From: an uncultured Pseudomonas sp.
GTDB taxonomy: Bacteria > Pseudomonadota > Gammaproteobacteria > Pseudomonadales > Pseudomonadaceae
DNA length: 64,000 bases
Reading direction: 5' to 3'
Assembly (NCBI RefSeq): GCF_913774235.1
Contig: NZ_CAJYDW010000017.1
Span: forward strand, 62,001-126,000
Positions within the stretch are counted from its first letter, which is position 1, and the number at the start of each line of letters is the position of its first letter. Below the pieces are notes generated by a model. That model was given only the letters and a program-made list of their open reading frames with translations, was not told where the DNA came from and did no database searches. This document shows positions 1-8,173 of this stretch, piece after piece. The translations under genes were made by a program, and so were the position numbers.

Positions 1-1
1 G

Positions 2-445
2 GACCGCCGCATCGCCGCCGCCGGCGAGCAGGCCAAGGCGGCCGGCGTCCAGGGGCGTTCGGTGCTGTTCTGGTTTTCTAGTCCGCGGTTAGAGGGCGAT
101 CCCTGGGTCGCCGGCAATCTCGGCGCACCGGCCTGGATCGCCCGGGCCCTGGGGCTGCGCAATGTGGTCGACAGCGCCGAGGAATGGCCGGCGGTGAGCT
201 GGGAGCGCGTCGCCGCCCTGGACCCGGACTATCTCGTGGTGGCGCGTATGGATCGTCGTCTCTACCCGGCCGATGACGTGGACAAGAAGCTGGCCTTTCT
301 GCGTAGCGATCCCCTGACCCGCGAATTGCGCGCGGTGCGCGAGAATCATCTGCTGGTGGTGGACGCCGCGACCCTCAACCCCTCGCTGCGGGTCGTGGAC
401 GGCGTCGAAGCCCTGGCTGCCGACCTGGCCAAGCCGCAACCATGA
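2..445 (+). CDS. ABC transporter periplasmic substrate-binding protein, C-terminal part (5' truncated by window)
   Basis: The reading frame is open from the first bases, so the gene begins upstream of the window and only about 148 C-terminal residues are present. The visible part has the look of a BtuF/FecB-type (periplasmic binding protein-like II) solute receptor: a VLFWFSS strand, a glycine-rich GAPAWIARALGLRN segment, then a DPDYLVVARMD strand and helices. Members of this family bind iron-siderophore, heme or cobalamin in the periplasm and deliver it to a FecCD-type permease. Its stop overlaps the permease start in an ATGA, and the ATPase overlaps in the same way, so the three form one translationally coupled importer operon. 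The ligand cannot be told from this fragment; a TonB receptor or riboswitch upstream would help decide between cobalamin and siderophore. Confidence 0.8.
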   Translation, partial: DRRIAAAGEQAKAAGVQGRSVLFWFSSPRLEGDPWVAGNLGAPAWIARALGLRNVVDSAEEWPAVSWERVAALDPDYLVVARMDRRLYPADDVDKKLAFLRSDPLTRELRAVRENHLLVVDAATLNPSLRVVDGVEALAADLAKPQP

Positions 446-1476
446 GTCTGCCCCTGGCCGCCGAGGGCGCCCGGCCCTGGCGCTGGCTGCTGGGCCTGGC
501 CGCGGTGCTGGCCCTGGCGGCCAGCGTGGTGTTGGCGGCGTCCTTCGGCGAGATGCCCATCGCGCCCCTGACCAGCCTGCAGGCCATCGCCAACGGCCTC
601 GGCTTGGGGCCCTATCCGGTGGAGCGCATCGTCCAGGGCATCGTCTGGGAATACCGCCTCAGCCGCGCCCTGGTGGCCGCCTGCTGTGGCGCGGGGCTGG
701 CGGTGTCCGGCGCCATCCTTCAGGCGCTGCTGCGCAATGCCCTGGCCGAACCCTATGTGCTGGGCCTGTCGGCCGGTGCCTCCACCGGCGCAGTGCTGGT
801 GATGCTGCTGGGCGTCGGTGGTGGGATGCTTGGCGTGTCCCTGGGCGCCTTCCTCGGCGCGGTGCTGGCCTTCGCCGTGGTGCTGCCCTTCCTCGGCAGC
901 GGCGGCAGCACCCGCATCATCCTCGCCGGAGTGGCCGCCTCTCAGCTGTTCAATGCCCTGACCGCCTATATCGTCGCCACCGCGGCCAATGCCGAGCAGG
1001 CGCGCAGCGTGATGTTCTGGCTGCTCGGCAGCCTGGCCGGGGTGCGCTGGCCGGATGTCTGGCTGGCCGCCGGGGTGGTGCTCGCCGGCCTGCTGGTGTG
1101 CCTGGCCTGCGCCCGGGCGCTGGATGCCTTTGCCTTCGGGGAAGACGCCGCCGCCAGCCTCGGGGTCGCCGTGGGGCCGCTACGGCTGCTGCTGTTGGCG
1201 GTCACTGGCTTGATCACCGCCTGCCTGGTCAGCCTGGTGGGCGCGGTGGGCTTCGTCGGCCTGGTGATCCCCCATGTGGCGCGTTTCCTGGTCGGGCCGG
1301 GACATGGCCGGTTGCTGCCTACCTGCGCCCTGATCGGCGCCCTGTTCATGGTGCTGGCCGATATCGTCGCCCGCACCCTGGTGGCCAAGCAGACCCTGCC
1401 CATCGGCGTCGTCACCGCCCTGGTGGGCGCGCCGGCCTTCGCCTTGATCCTCTATCGCGCCCGGGAGGTCCGATGA
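442..1476 (+). CDS. FecCD-family ABC transporter permease (iron complex / cobalamin)
   Basis: This 344-residue polytopic inner-membrane protein has the normal length and hydrophobic profile of the BtuC/FecCD family (about ten helices). Family-typical stretches are SGAILQALLRNALAEPYVLG near residues 90-110, which is the conserved coupling region, and GAVGFVGLVIPHVARFLVG near residues 267-285. It forms the dimeric channel through which the ligand released by the binding protein is imported. The ATG overlaps the stop of the preceding gene (ATGA) and its own stop overlaps the ATPase start in the same way, so stoichiometric coupled expression is expected. Substrate remains unassigned between vitamin B12 and ferric-siderophore/heme. 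Confidence 0.92.
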   Translation: MSLPLAAEGARPWRWLLGLAAVLALAASVVLAASFGEMPIAPLTSLQAIANGLGLGPYPVERIVQGIVWEYRLSRALVAACCGAGLAVSGAILQALLRNALAEPYVLGLSAGASTGAVLVMLLGVGGGMLGVSLGAFLGAVLAFAVVLPFLGSGGSTRIILAGVAASQLFNALTAYIVATAANAEQARSVMFWLLGSLAGVRWPDVWLAAGVVLAGLLVCLACARALDAFAFGEDAAASLGVAVGPLRLLLLAVTGLITACLVSLVGAVGFVGLVIPHVARFLVGPGHGRLLPTCALIGALFMVLADIVARTLVAKQTLPIGVVTALVGAPAFALILYRAREVR

Positions 1477-2237
1477 GTCTCGCCGCGCAGGACGTGGCCT
1501 GGAGCGCCGGCGGCCAGCCGATCCTCCGGGGCGTGACCCTGCAGGTGCCACCCGGCGGGGTGCTCGGCCTGCTCGGCCCCAACGGCTCGGGCAAGTCCAG
1601 CCTGCTGCGGTTGTTGGCCGGACTGCGGCGGCCAGAGGAGGGGGCGGTCAGTCTCGACAAGACGCCGCTGTCTGAGGTGCGCCGCCGCGACCTGGCGCGC
1701 CGCGTCGCCCTGGTGGAGCAGCAGGCCGGCACCGAGGCCGATCTCTCGGTGGCCGAGGTGGTACGCCTGGGGCGCACGCCCCATCGCGGCCTGCTCGACG
1801 CCTGGAGCGCGCGCGACGCCGAGGTCTGCCAGCGTGCCCTGGCCCAGGTCGGTCTGGTCGACAAGGCCGGTCGCCGTTGGCATAGCCTCTCCGGTGGCGA
1901 ACGCCAGCGCGCCCAGATCGCCCGCGCCCTGGCCCAGGAGCCCAGTGAACTCCTGCTGGACGAGCCCACCAACCACCTCGACATCCAGCACCAGTTGGAA
2001 ATCCTCGACCTGGTGCGGCGCTTGCCGGCCACCTGCGTGCTGGCCATCCACGACCTCAACCTGGCCGCGCTGTTCTGCGACCGCCTGGCGGTGCTCCAGG
2101 ACGGCCGCCTGGTGGCCGAAGGCGCCCCGGGCACGGTGCTGACGGCAGAGCTGATCCAGCAGGTCTGGGGCGTGCGGGCGCAGGTAGCCTTGGATGGCCC
2201 CGACGCCCGCCCGACGATCCGCTACCGGCTGGGCTGA
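1473..2237 (+). CDS. ABC transporter ATP-binding protein, BtuD/FecE type
   Basis: This is the 254-residue cytoplasmic ATPase of the importer encoded by the three first genes. Walker A is GPNGSGKSS (about residues 34-42), the signature is LSGGERQRAQ, Walker B with the D-loop is LLLDEPTNHLD, and the switch histidine lies in AIHDLN. The frame is open further upstream, but the ATG at 1473 overlaps the permease stop as ATGA and gives the canonical N-terminus, so the longer version is rejected. The 3' end overlaps the convergent Mpo1-like gene by 16 bases, leaving no room for a terminator between them. Confidence 0.92.
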   Translation: MSLAAQDVAWSAGGQPILRGVTLQVPPGGVLGLLGPNGSGKSSLLRLLAGLRRPEEGAVSLDKTPLSEVRRRDLARRVALVEQQAGTEADLSVAEVVRLGRTPHRGLLDAWSARDAEVCQRALAQVGLVDKAGRRWHSLSGGERQRAQIARALAQEPSELLLDEPTNHLDIQHQLEILDLVRRLPATCVLAIHDLNLAALFCDRLAVLQDGRLVAEGAPGTVLTAELIQQVWGVRAQVALDGPDARPTIRYRLG

Positions 2238-2740
2238 CGGCGCCGTACCGGGCCGGCCCGTTCTTCGATGGTCCGCCGCAGGTCCGGGCGGCCACCCATC
2301 AGGAACACGGCTTCGGTAGCGATGAACAGCGGGCCGATGGCCAGGCCGGCCAGGTCGTCGAGAAAGGCCGGCTTGCGCCCCTCGTAATGGTGCCCCACGA
2401 ACTGGATGGCCCAGCCGACCAGGAACAGGCCCAGCCCCCAGGTCAGCCAGACGCCCGTGGCCTGGGCCGCCAGTGCGGCACCCAGCCAGAGGGCAAGACC
2501 GAGCAGGACGCTCATCAGCAGGCCTAACGGCCGATCCAGACGTAGGTAGAAGAGGGCCACCGCACCGGCCAGCGGTACCGTGGGTGACAGTGGCCAGCCG
2601 GCCAGGCTGAAGACCGGACGCGACAGCAGGATGGCCACCGCCAGGACGATCATCAGGATGCCGGGGAAGTGGCTGGCGATATTGCGCGGGTCGCGGTGAT
2701 AACGGGCGTACTGACTGAGGTGATCTTCCAGGGTCTTCAT
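2222..2740 (-). CDS. Mpo1-like / DUF962 (YGL010w family) membrane protein
   Basis: This 172-residue protein starts MKTLEDHLSQYARYHRDPRN, matching the DUF962 N-terminal pattern in which a conserved His-rich segment precedes four hydrophobic helices. A second conserved motif, FVGHHYEGRKPAFLDD, lies near residues 114-129. The family includes yeast Mpo1, an iron-dependent dioxygenase acting on 2-hydroxy fatty acids; the paired histidines seen here are compatible with a metal site, but bacterial members are largely uncharacterised. It is convergent with the ABC ATPase gene (16-bp overlap) and divergent from pcaR, with which it shares a 140-bp intergenic region. Function in this organism is inferred from family only. 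Confidence 0.85.
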   Translation of the reverse strand: MKTLEDHLSQYARYHRDPRNIASHFPGILMIVLAVAILLSRPVFSLAGWPLSPTVPLAGAVALFYLRLDRPLGLLMSVLLGLALWLGAALAAQATGVWLTWGLGLFLVGWAIQFVGHHYEGRKPAFLDDLAGLAIGPLFIATEAVFLMGGRPDLRRTIEERAGPVRRRQPSR

Positions 2741-2802
2741 CGGCGGCCATCCGTATGTCTGGCGGAGGTTTCAGCATGCGCCCGAGCGGTCGTTTTGTCT
2801 GC

Positions 2803-2854
2803 CTGACAGTAGATCATCAGGATTGCGATAATCGCCCCTTCGCTCGATAATCGA
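2803..2854 (+). promoter_or_regulatory. pcaR promoter with tandem PcaR operator
   Basis: Two 11-bp palindromes, GCGATAATCGC (2825-2835) and TCGATAATCGA (2844-2854), lie 19 bp apart centre to centre, directly before pcaR (ATG at 2881). A likely -35 CTGACA (2803-2808) is followed after 18 bp by GATAAT (2827-2832), which falls inside the first palindrome. The same operator pair with the same spacing occurs before pcaK and pcaI. Because it covers the -10 here, PcaR should repress its own gene (inference). Confidence 0.8.
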
Positions 2855-2880
2855 TCAAAAGCCTGCCGAGGACCGCCCCG

Positions 2881-3735
2881 ATGGACGATAACCGCACCGC
2901 TCACGCCACCGGCCTGCCGCCGCTGGCGGCGCCGCCCATCATCGCCTCGCCGGCCAAGCGCATCGAGGCCTTCACCGGCGACCCGAACTTCATGACCTCC
3001 CTGGCGCGTGGGTTGGCGGTGATCCACGCCTTCCAGGAACGCAAGCGCCAGCTGACCATCGCCCAGATCAGCCATCGCACCGAGATCCCTCGCGCCGCGG
3101 TGCGCCGTTGCCTGCATACCCTGATGAAGCTGGGCTACGTCACCACCGACGGTCGCACCTATTCGCTGCTGCCCAAGGTGCTGACCCTGGGCCATGCCTA
3201 TCTGTCGTCGACGCCGCTGGCGGTCACCGCCCAGCCGGTGCTCGATCGCCTGAGCGAACAGCTGCACGAGGCCTGCTCCATGGCCACCCTGGAGGGCGAC
3301 GAGATCCTCTACATCGCCCGCTCGGCGACGCCGCAGCGGCTGATCTCGGTGGATCTCAGCGTCGGTAGCCGGCTACCGGCCTATTGCACCTCCATGGGCC
3401 GCATTCTGCTCGCCGCCCTGGACGATGCCGCGCTACACGACTATCTGGAGCACGCCGACCTGCAGGCCAAGACCAGTCGCACCCTCTATCAGCCGCCGGC
3501 GCTCATCGAGTGCCTGGGCCAGGTGCGGCAGCAGGGCTACGTGATCGTCGATCAGGAGCTGGAAGTGGGGCTGAGATCCCTGGCAGTGCCCTTGAGAGAC
3601 GCGGCCGGCCAGGTGCTGGCGTCGCTCAACGTCGGCACCCATGCCAGCCGGGTCAGCCGCCAGGAGCTGGAGGCGAAATTCCTGCCGGTGTTGCTGGCGG
3701 CCAGTGAAGAGCTGAGCACCCGGCTGTTCCACTAG
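2881..3735 (+). CDS. pcaR: IclR-family regulator of the beta-ketoadipate (pca) regulon
   Basis: This 284-residue IclR-family regulator closely resembles Pseudomonas PcaR: the stretches GDPNFMTSLARGLAVI, LTIAQISHRTEIPRAAVRRC and YSLLPKVLTLGHAYLS are nearly as I remember them in P. putida PcaR. The winged helix-turn-helix occupies about residues 38-100 and the effector-binding IclR domain the rest. Known PcaR responds to beta-ketoadipate and activates pca transport and catabolic genes. Its targets pcaK, pcaIJF and pcaTBDC lie downstream in this window, although 8 to 18 kb away with unrelated genes between. A tandem operator overlaps its own promoter. It is convergent with the autotransporter gene, 23 bp apart. 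Confidence 0.93.
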   Translation: MDDNRTAHATGLPPLAAPPIIASPAKRIEAFTGDPNFMTSLARGLAVIHAFQERKRQLTIAQISHRTEIPRAAVRRCLHTLMKLGYVTTDGRTYSLLPKVLTLGHAYLSSTPLAVTAQPVLDRLSEQLHEACSMATLEGDEILYIARSATPQRLISVDLSVGSRLPAYCTSMGRILLAALDDAALHDYLEHADLQAKTSRTLYQPPALIECLGQVRQQGYVIVDQELEVGLRSLAVPLRDAAGQVLASLNVGTHASRVSRQELEAKFLPVLLAASEELSTRLFH

Positions 3736-3758
3736 CCGGGCACTCCGCCAACCTGGGC

Positions 3759-6734
3759 TTAGAAGCGCACCGTCAGCCCGGCATTCACCGAGTGGAAGCG
3801 GGTGTCCGAGCCGAACTGGCCCTGGTAGGACAGTCCTACGTCGGTCAGTCGGTTCACCCGCAGGGTCGCCCCGACCTCGGTTACCGCGGTGTCGCGCGCC
3901 TGTGGCACGCCCTGCACCTCGAAGCTCGGACCGCCGGCGAAGGACTGCACGTTGCGCGGGTCCAGATCACCATAGGCGCGGCGCCAGCCCAGCGAGCCAT
4001 AGAGCTGCGTTTCGTGGTTGGCCAGCCGGGTGTTGGCCGTCGCGCGCAGGCCCAGCGTCGAGAAGAAGGTGTCCTGGGTGTCGCTGGAGATGTCCAGCGC
4101 GGCCGGGCCGCCTTTCTCGTGTAGGTCCGCGGCGTCGAAGCGCACGTAGGAGAGCCCGGCGAAGGGTTCCAGCACCACCTGGCCGAAGGGGATGCGATAG
4201 GCGGCTTCACCCCCGGCCTGCAGGGATTCGGCGTTGCGCTTGCCGGTCAGGCGATCGCTGTAGCTGGCGAAGCCGACGTCGCGCTCGCTCTCCAGGCGAT
4301 GCCAGGTGTAGCCCAGGTCGGCACTCAGGCGCAGGGCGTCGATCTGGCCGCCGGTGTAGAGGCCGAGGTGGTAGTTGTCGCTGTGGCCGCTGGCATCGCG
4401 ATCGTCGGCGTTGAAGTTCGAGCGGCTGTAGCCGCCGTAAATGCCGCCGCGCCAATCCTCGGTGAAGCTGCCGTCGGCACCGATCAGCACGCCACCGGTG
4501 TCTTGCCGCAGGCCGCTGGCGCCGTTCTGGCCGCCCAGGCGGGTCCAGTTGCCGAAGGGCTGTACCCAGGCGCCGTTTTCCGCCGGTGCGGTGCCGGGCT
4601 GGAAGTTGAGCGCCATGGCCGGCATGCGCAGCGAACCCAGGTCCAGCAGGCTGCGCAGACGATTGCCGAGGACGCCGGAGACCACCTGGCTGTTGGCGAT
4701 CAAGGCGGTCGAGGTACTGGCCTGGTAATCGCCGGACAACTGGTCGGCGGCCTCGCGGGCGCTGGCTGCATCCAGGATCAGCAGGTTGTTGTACAGGCGC
4801 AGGGGGGCGCCGCTCTGGGCCAGCTCGCCGAGGGCGCCCGCGGTGTTCCACTGGTTGGAGGTTTCCATCACGGTCTGGAAGATGCCCGGATTGGTCGGGG
4901 TGCCGGTGCCCGGATTGCCTGGGTTCGACGGATTCCCGGGATTGCTGGGATTGCCTGGATTCGATGGATTGCCGGGATTCGTGGGGGTAGTGTCCTTTTG
5001 CGCGATGGTCAGATTGAGGTCGGTGGCCGTCCGCTGCAGGCTCACGTCGAGGAAGGCCGAGTTGCTCACCGCCTGGGCATAGGCGGTGCCCTGAGCGGCA
5101 CCGTCGACCAGGCCGCCCTGGGCGCGCAGCAGGGTATAGCTCTGGCCGCTCTGGTAGCTTTGCTGCGGGTCCAGAGCGGTCACCGCGACCTGAGTGCCGC
5201 GCAGGGTGGCGGTGCCGCTGACGTTGATGCGGTCGCCCGTACCGTTGCCGGCGATGTCCGCGGCGTAACGCGAGCCGGAGGCCATGTCCAGGTTGCCCTG
5301 GATGCTCAGGGTGCCGATGGCGCCCTCGCCGGGCGAGAGGGTACCGCCGGAGGCCACTGTAGTGCTGCCGACCTGGCCGTTACCGGCCAGGACACCACCG
5401 TCCAGCACCTGGGCGCTGTTGGTGTAGGTGTCGAATTGGGTGCGGCCGACGGTGCCATTGACCACCAGGGTGCCGTTGCCGACGTTCAGCCGCGAATAAC
5501 TCTGGGAGAAGCTGGAAGCACCGCCCAGGTTGACCTGGTCGACGTTCCCGGCGAGCACCAGCCGGCCGCCGCGCACCACGACGGAGCCGGAGAAGCCGGA
5601 GAGATCGCCACTCATCGTGGTGTCCCCGGCGAAGGAGTAGATCCGCCCTTGGCCGCCTACGCTGTTGCCGAATTGCAGGCCGCTGTCGGTATGGTTGAAG
5701 GCCAGGGTACCGCGGCCGGGACCGAAGCGGACGGCGGTCTGGGGATCCAGTTGCCCAGCGGCCTGGGCGCTACTGGCGGTGACGGAGTCGTAGGCGCTAC
5801 TGCCATCGTCCACCGTCACGCCGCCGCCGATGCTGAGAGCGCCACTCGCGGCGGTGTTGACCCCGGTCAGGGTGCCGAGGGTCAGGCCGTTGCCGGCGCT
5901 CAGCTGGGCGCCGTTGGAGAGTGTCAGCACGGTGCTGGAGCTGGTGGTGCCGAGGGTCAAGCCTTGGGCCACGGCCAACTGCGTGCCTTGGCCGGAGACG
6001 GTCACCTGGGTATTGCGGTCGTTGTGCGCCGAGCCCAGCGCCAGGGTGTTGCTGGTCAGCACCGCGCCGTCGCTCAGGCTGAGGTCGTTCTTGGTGGTGA
6101 AGGCGCCGCTGTTGTCCCAGCGGCTGCCGTTGCCCGAGAGCTGGGTGACCGAGTCGATGGCGACCTGTTGGCTGGTGATGTGGCCGCCGTTGGCGACCGT
6201 GATGCGCGAGTCGTACAGCAAGCCGGACCAGCCGGCATTCACATTGACGGTGTCGAGCAGGGAATTCTGTCCGTTCACCACCAGCTCCGCGCGGGACAGC
6301 GCATTGCCGGTGTTGCCGTTGCTACTCAACTGCAGATCCCTGACCGATACCTGGGCACCGTCATCGATGGTGAGAATGCCCCGACCGCTGCTGCCGATCA
6401 GGATGGTATTGCCCAGCACGTAAGGCGTTTGCGGCACCGTCCAGTGGGTACCGGCGCCCGTTACCAGGATGCTGCCCTGGCCGACGTTGGCGGCGGAGTT
6501 GCTGGAAGGGCTGCTGACCTCGCCGCCCTGGCTGGTCACGGTCGCGCCGTTGTTGATGACGAGGCTGGCGGTGCCGCCACTGCCTGGCCTGACCACTACT
6601 TCGCCATTGATGGTTCGATCCGAGCTCCAGGTTTCCTGGCCACTGCTGATCACATAGTCCGCCGCCTGGGCCTGCGGCAACAGCGCAAGGGTGATGGCGA
6701 GGGCGAGCGGGGATTGTTTGAATAGGGGCTTCAT
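3759..6734 (-). CDS. Autotransporter (type Va secretion) outer-membrane beta-barrel protein
   Basis: This 991-residue protein has a Sec signal peptide (cleavage after AQA, about residue 24) and a long, low-complexity Ser/Thr/Gly/Asn-rich passenger that reads as a beta-helix. A passenger-associated repeat with GGTLSPGEGAIGTLSI lies near residue 465. After that come a linker of repeated NPGNPS units (about residues 583-610) and a C-terminal autotransporter barrel (about 725-991) ending in the aromatic residue expected for BAM recognition (VRF). No protease, esterase or RGD motif was noticed in the passenger, so it is most likely an adhesin-like surface protein. It is monocistronic, with a 350-bp upstream region shared divergently with the AraC regulator. 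The linker is coded by a short tandem repeat that could vary in length. Confidence 0.9.
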   Translation of the reverse strand: MKPLFKQSPLALAITLALLPQAQAADYVISSGQETWSSDRTINGEVVVRPGSGGTASLVINNGATVTSQGGEVSSPSSNSAANVGQGSILVTGAGTHWTVPQTPYVLGNTILIGSSGRGILTIDDGAQVSVRDLQLSSNGNTGNALSRAELVVNGQNSLLDTVNVNAGWSGLLYDSRITVANGGHITSQQVAIDSVTQLSGNGSRWDNSGAFTTKNDLSLSDGAVLTSNTLALGSAHNDRNTQVTVSGQGTQLAVAQGLTLGTTSSSTVLTLSNGAQLSAGNGLTLGTLTGVNTAASGALSIGGGVTVDDGSSAYDSVTASSAQAAGQLDPQTAVRFGPGRGTLAFNHTDSGLQFGNSVGGQGRIYSFAGDTTMSGDLSGFSGSVVVRGGRLVLAGNVDQVNLGGASSFSQSYSRLNVGNGTLVVNGTVGRTQFDTYTNSAQVLDGGVLAGNGQVGSTTVASGGTLSPGEGAIGTLSIQGNLDMASGSRYAADIAGNGTGDRINVSGTATLRGTQVAVTALDPQQSYQSGQSYTLLRAQGGLVDGAAQGTAYAQAVSNSAFLDVSLQRTATDLNLTIAQKDTTPTNPGNPSNPGNPSNPGNPSNPGNPGTGTPTNPGIFQTVMETSNQWNTAGALGELAQSGAPLRLYNNLLILDAASAREAADQLSGDYQASTSTALIANSQVVSGVLGNRLRSLLDLGSLRMPAMALNFQPGTAPAENGAWVQPFGNWTRLGGQNGASGLRQDTGGVLIGADGSFTEDWRGGIYGGYSRSNFNADDRDASGHSDNYHLGLYTGGQIDALRLSADLGYTWHRLESERDVGFASYSDRLTGKRNAESLQAGGEAAYRIPFGQVVLEPFAGLSYVRFDAADLHEKGGPAALDISSDTQDTFFSTLGLRATANTRLANHETQLYGSLGWRRAYGDLDPRNVQSFAGGPSFEVQGVPQARDTAVTEVGATLRVNRLTDVGLSYQGQFGSDTRFHSVNAGLTVRF
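4912..4990 (-). repeat. Short tandem repeat coding the NPGNPS linker of the autotransporter
   Basis: About 80 bases consist of imperfect 18-base units (six codons, Asn-Pro-Gly-Asn-Pro-Ser) in the linker between passenger and translocator. Unit length is a multiple of three, so gain or loss of units would keep the frame. Confidence 0.75.
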
Positions 6735-7083
6735 AACGACTCCAGAGACTCCATGGGTGTCAGGGTGGCAGCGACCTTTGTCGCCACCTCGACCTTTCCT
6801 GACCGGCCGGTAGCCAGCGCGGGAAGTATCTGGAGCCGCTCTGCAGCGACGAATAGTACGGGTGTACAGCTAGTGCTTCTGTACTAGTGGCGATTGGCCG
6901 TGGATCGCCTTGGCTGTCGTCGGGGACGCAAATGGCTATCTCGTCGTGGCGCCGATCCCGCGGCATGGTGCGGTGGGGCGCCATACCCTGGGGGTATGGA
7001 CAGGCAACCTCGCTGGTATTGGACAGGTGCTAGAGCGGCTGCGCATCCTGGCGGCATAACAACAAACTGCCAGGAGCATCGCC
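6735..7083. other. Intergenic region between the autotransporter and AraC regulator genes
   Basis: This gap holds the divergent control regions of both genes. Visible elements are a perfect 8-bp-arm hairpin CCATACCC...GGGTATGG at 6981-6999 and, just before the regulator, an AACAACAA motif and an AGGAG ribosome binding site (7072-7076). No convincing sigma-70 promoter or small gene was found. Confidence 0.6.
7058..7065 (+). promoter_or_regulatory. Hfq/Crc-type AANAANAA (CA) motif before the AraC regulator
   Basis: AACAACAA lies directly upstream of the AGGAG ribosome binding site and 18 bases before the ATG at 7084. In Pseudomonas this motif in mRNA is bound by Hfq with Crc to block translation when preferred carbon sources are present. 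The assignment rests on motif and position. Confidence 0.6.
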
Positions 7084-8049
7084 ATGGACAGGGTCTTGCT
7101 GAGTGAACGCAGCCAGGTCTTCGCTGCCTGCGCGCCCGGTCAGGTCTCGGAGTACGTCGGTCGTCATCTGGGCAACCATCGCCTGCAGATCGGCCGCGAC
7201 GTCGCCGCCCGGGCCAGTCTCGCCCATCGTCCTTTCGCCGCCCTCGACCTCTGCCGGCTGCACTACGCCGGCCAGGTGCGCATCCTCGCCCCCGCGCTCG
7301 ACGACCTCTACCACCTGCAGATCCTCTTGCGCGGTCGCTGCCTTTGGCAGGGCCGTGACGGCTCGCGCTGCTACGGCCCCGGCGAGTTGATGCTGCTCAA
7401 TCCCAGCGAGCCGGTGGACCTGGTCTACTCCGACGACTGCGAGAAGTTCATCGTCAAGCTACCGGCGACGCTGCTGGAGCGTGTCTGCCAGGCCCGCGGC
7501 TGGAGTCTGCCGGCTGCGGGCATCCGCTTCACCCGACCTCAGGCGCAACGTCCTTCCAGCGACATCCTCGACCTGCTCAGCCTGATCTGCCATGAGGCCG
7601 AGACGGCGCTGCCCGGGGGCTTTCACGAGCCCTACCTGCAGATCCTGGCGAGCAAGCTGCTGCTGCAATTGCCGAGCAACCTGGCTGCGCCGGCGAGCAG
7701 GAGGGAACCCTGCAATCGCTTCGCCCAACTGGTGGAGCTTATCGAGGCGCAGCTGGACGCAGAACTCACGCCGCGCCAACTGGCTGCCCAGGTGCACCTC
7801 AGCGAGCGGGCCCTGTTCAGCCTGTTCCAGCGCGAGGTCGGCTGCTCGCCGCTGGAATTCGTGCGGCAACGTCGGCTGGAGCGGGTCCGCCAGGTGCTGC
7901 TCGATCCCCAGGCGAGCGCGCGCAGCGTGACCGAGGTGGCCCTGGCCCATGGCTTCCTGCACCTGGGGCGTTTCGCCCAGCAGTATCGGGTGCGGTTCGG
8001 CGAAACGCCCTCGACCACCTGGCGCGACGGCCGAGCTAGACGGCGGTAG
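7084..8049 (+). CDS. AraC/XylS-family regulator, BenR-like
   Basis: This 321-residue protein has an AraC-binding-like N-terminal domain and a C-terminal double helix-turn-helix (about residues 215-315: LTPRQLAAQVHLSERALFSLF and VTEVALAHGFLHLGRFAQQY). The N-terminus LLSERSQVF, the segment YHLQILLRGRCLW, and the following NPSEPVDLVYSDDCEKF are very like BenR/XylS, which respond to benzoate or alkylbenzoates. It sits 124 bp upstream of the salD-salE-salA module in the same direction, so it is the probable local activator, plausibly sensing salicylate or benzoate (inference). In Acinetobacter the equivalent sal genes are controlled by a LysR-type protein instead. Two direct repeats 21 bp apart lie at its 3' end. 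Confidence 0.87.
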   Translation: MDRVLLSERSQVFAACAPGQVSEYVGRHLGNHRLQIGRDVAARASLAHRPFAALDLCRLHYAGQVRILAPALDDLYHLQILLRGRCLWQGRDGSRCYGPGELMLLNPSEPVDLVYSDDCEKFIVKLPATLLERVCQARGWSLPAAGIRFTRPQAQRPSSDILDLLSLICHEAETALPGGFHEPYLQILASKLLLQLPSNLAAPASRREPCNRFAQLVELIEAQLDAELTPRQLAAQVHLSERALFSLFQREVGCSPLEFVRQRRLERVRQVLLDPQASARSVTEVALAHGFLHLGRFAQQYRVRFGETPSTTWRDGRARRR

Positions 8050-8079
8050 GCGGATAGTCCCGCACAGTGGCGGGATAGT
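8050..8079 (+). promoter_or_regulatory. Candidate AraC/XylS-type operator upstream of salD
   Basis: GCGGATAGT (8050-8058) and GCGGGATAGT (8070-8079) are direct repeats whose ends are 21 bp apart, two helical turns. The XylS/BenR site is known as two direct repeats with a GGNTA core about 21 bp apart; the GGATA core (8052-8056 and 8073-8077) fits, while the TGCA part is poorly conserved. Confidence 0.5.
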
Positions 8080-8150
8080 GACGAGGGTGAGTGGAGGCGA
8101 GCATGGACACCAGGGACGCCAGACGTCCCGCCCAGCGACAACGCTCCTAC

Positions 8151-8158
8151 AACAACAA
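8151..8158 (+). promoter_or_regulatory. Hfq/Crc-type AANAANAA motif before salD
   Basis: AACAACAA lies 15 bases before the ATG at 8174, where the ribosome binding site would be expected. No strong Shine-Dalgarno is visible, so Hfq binding here would directly occlude ribosome entry. Confidence 0.6.
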
Positions 8159-8173
8159 CTCGAGCGCACCGCC

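Noticed and set aside
4299-6725. 808-codon plus-strand ORF opposite the autotransporter
   Set aside because: Antisense shadow of a Gly/Val/Ala-rich gene in high-GC DNA; no domain, no ribosome binding site, and the minus strand has a signal peptide, barrel and passenger repeats.
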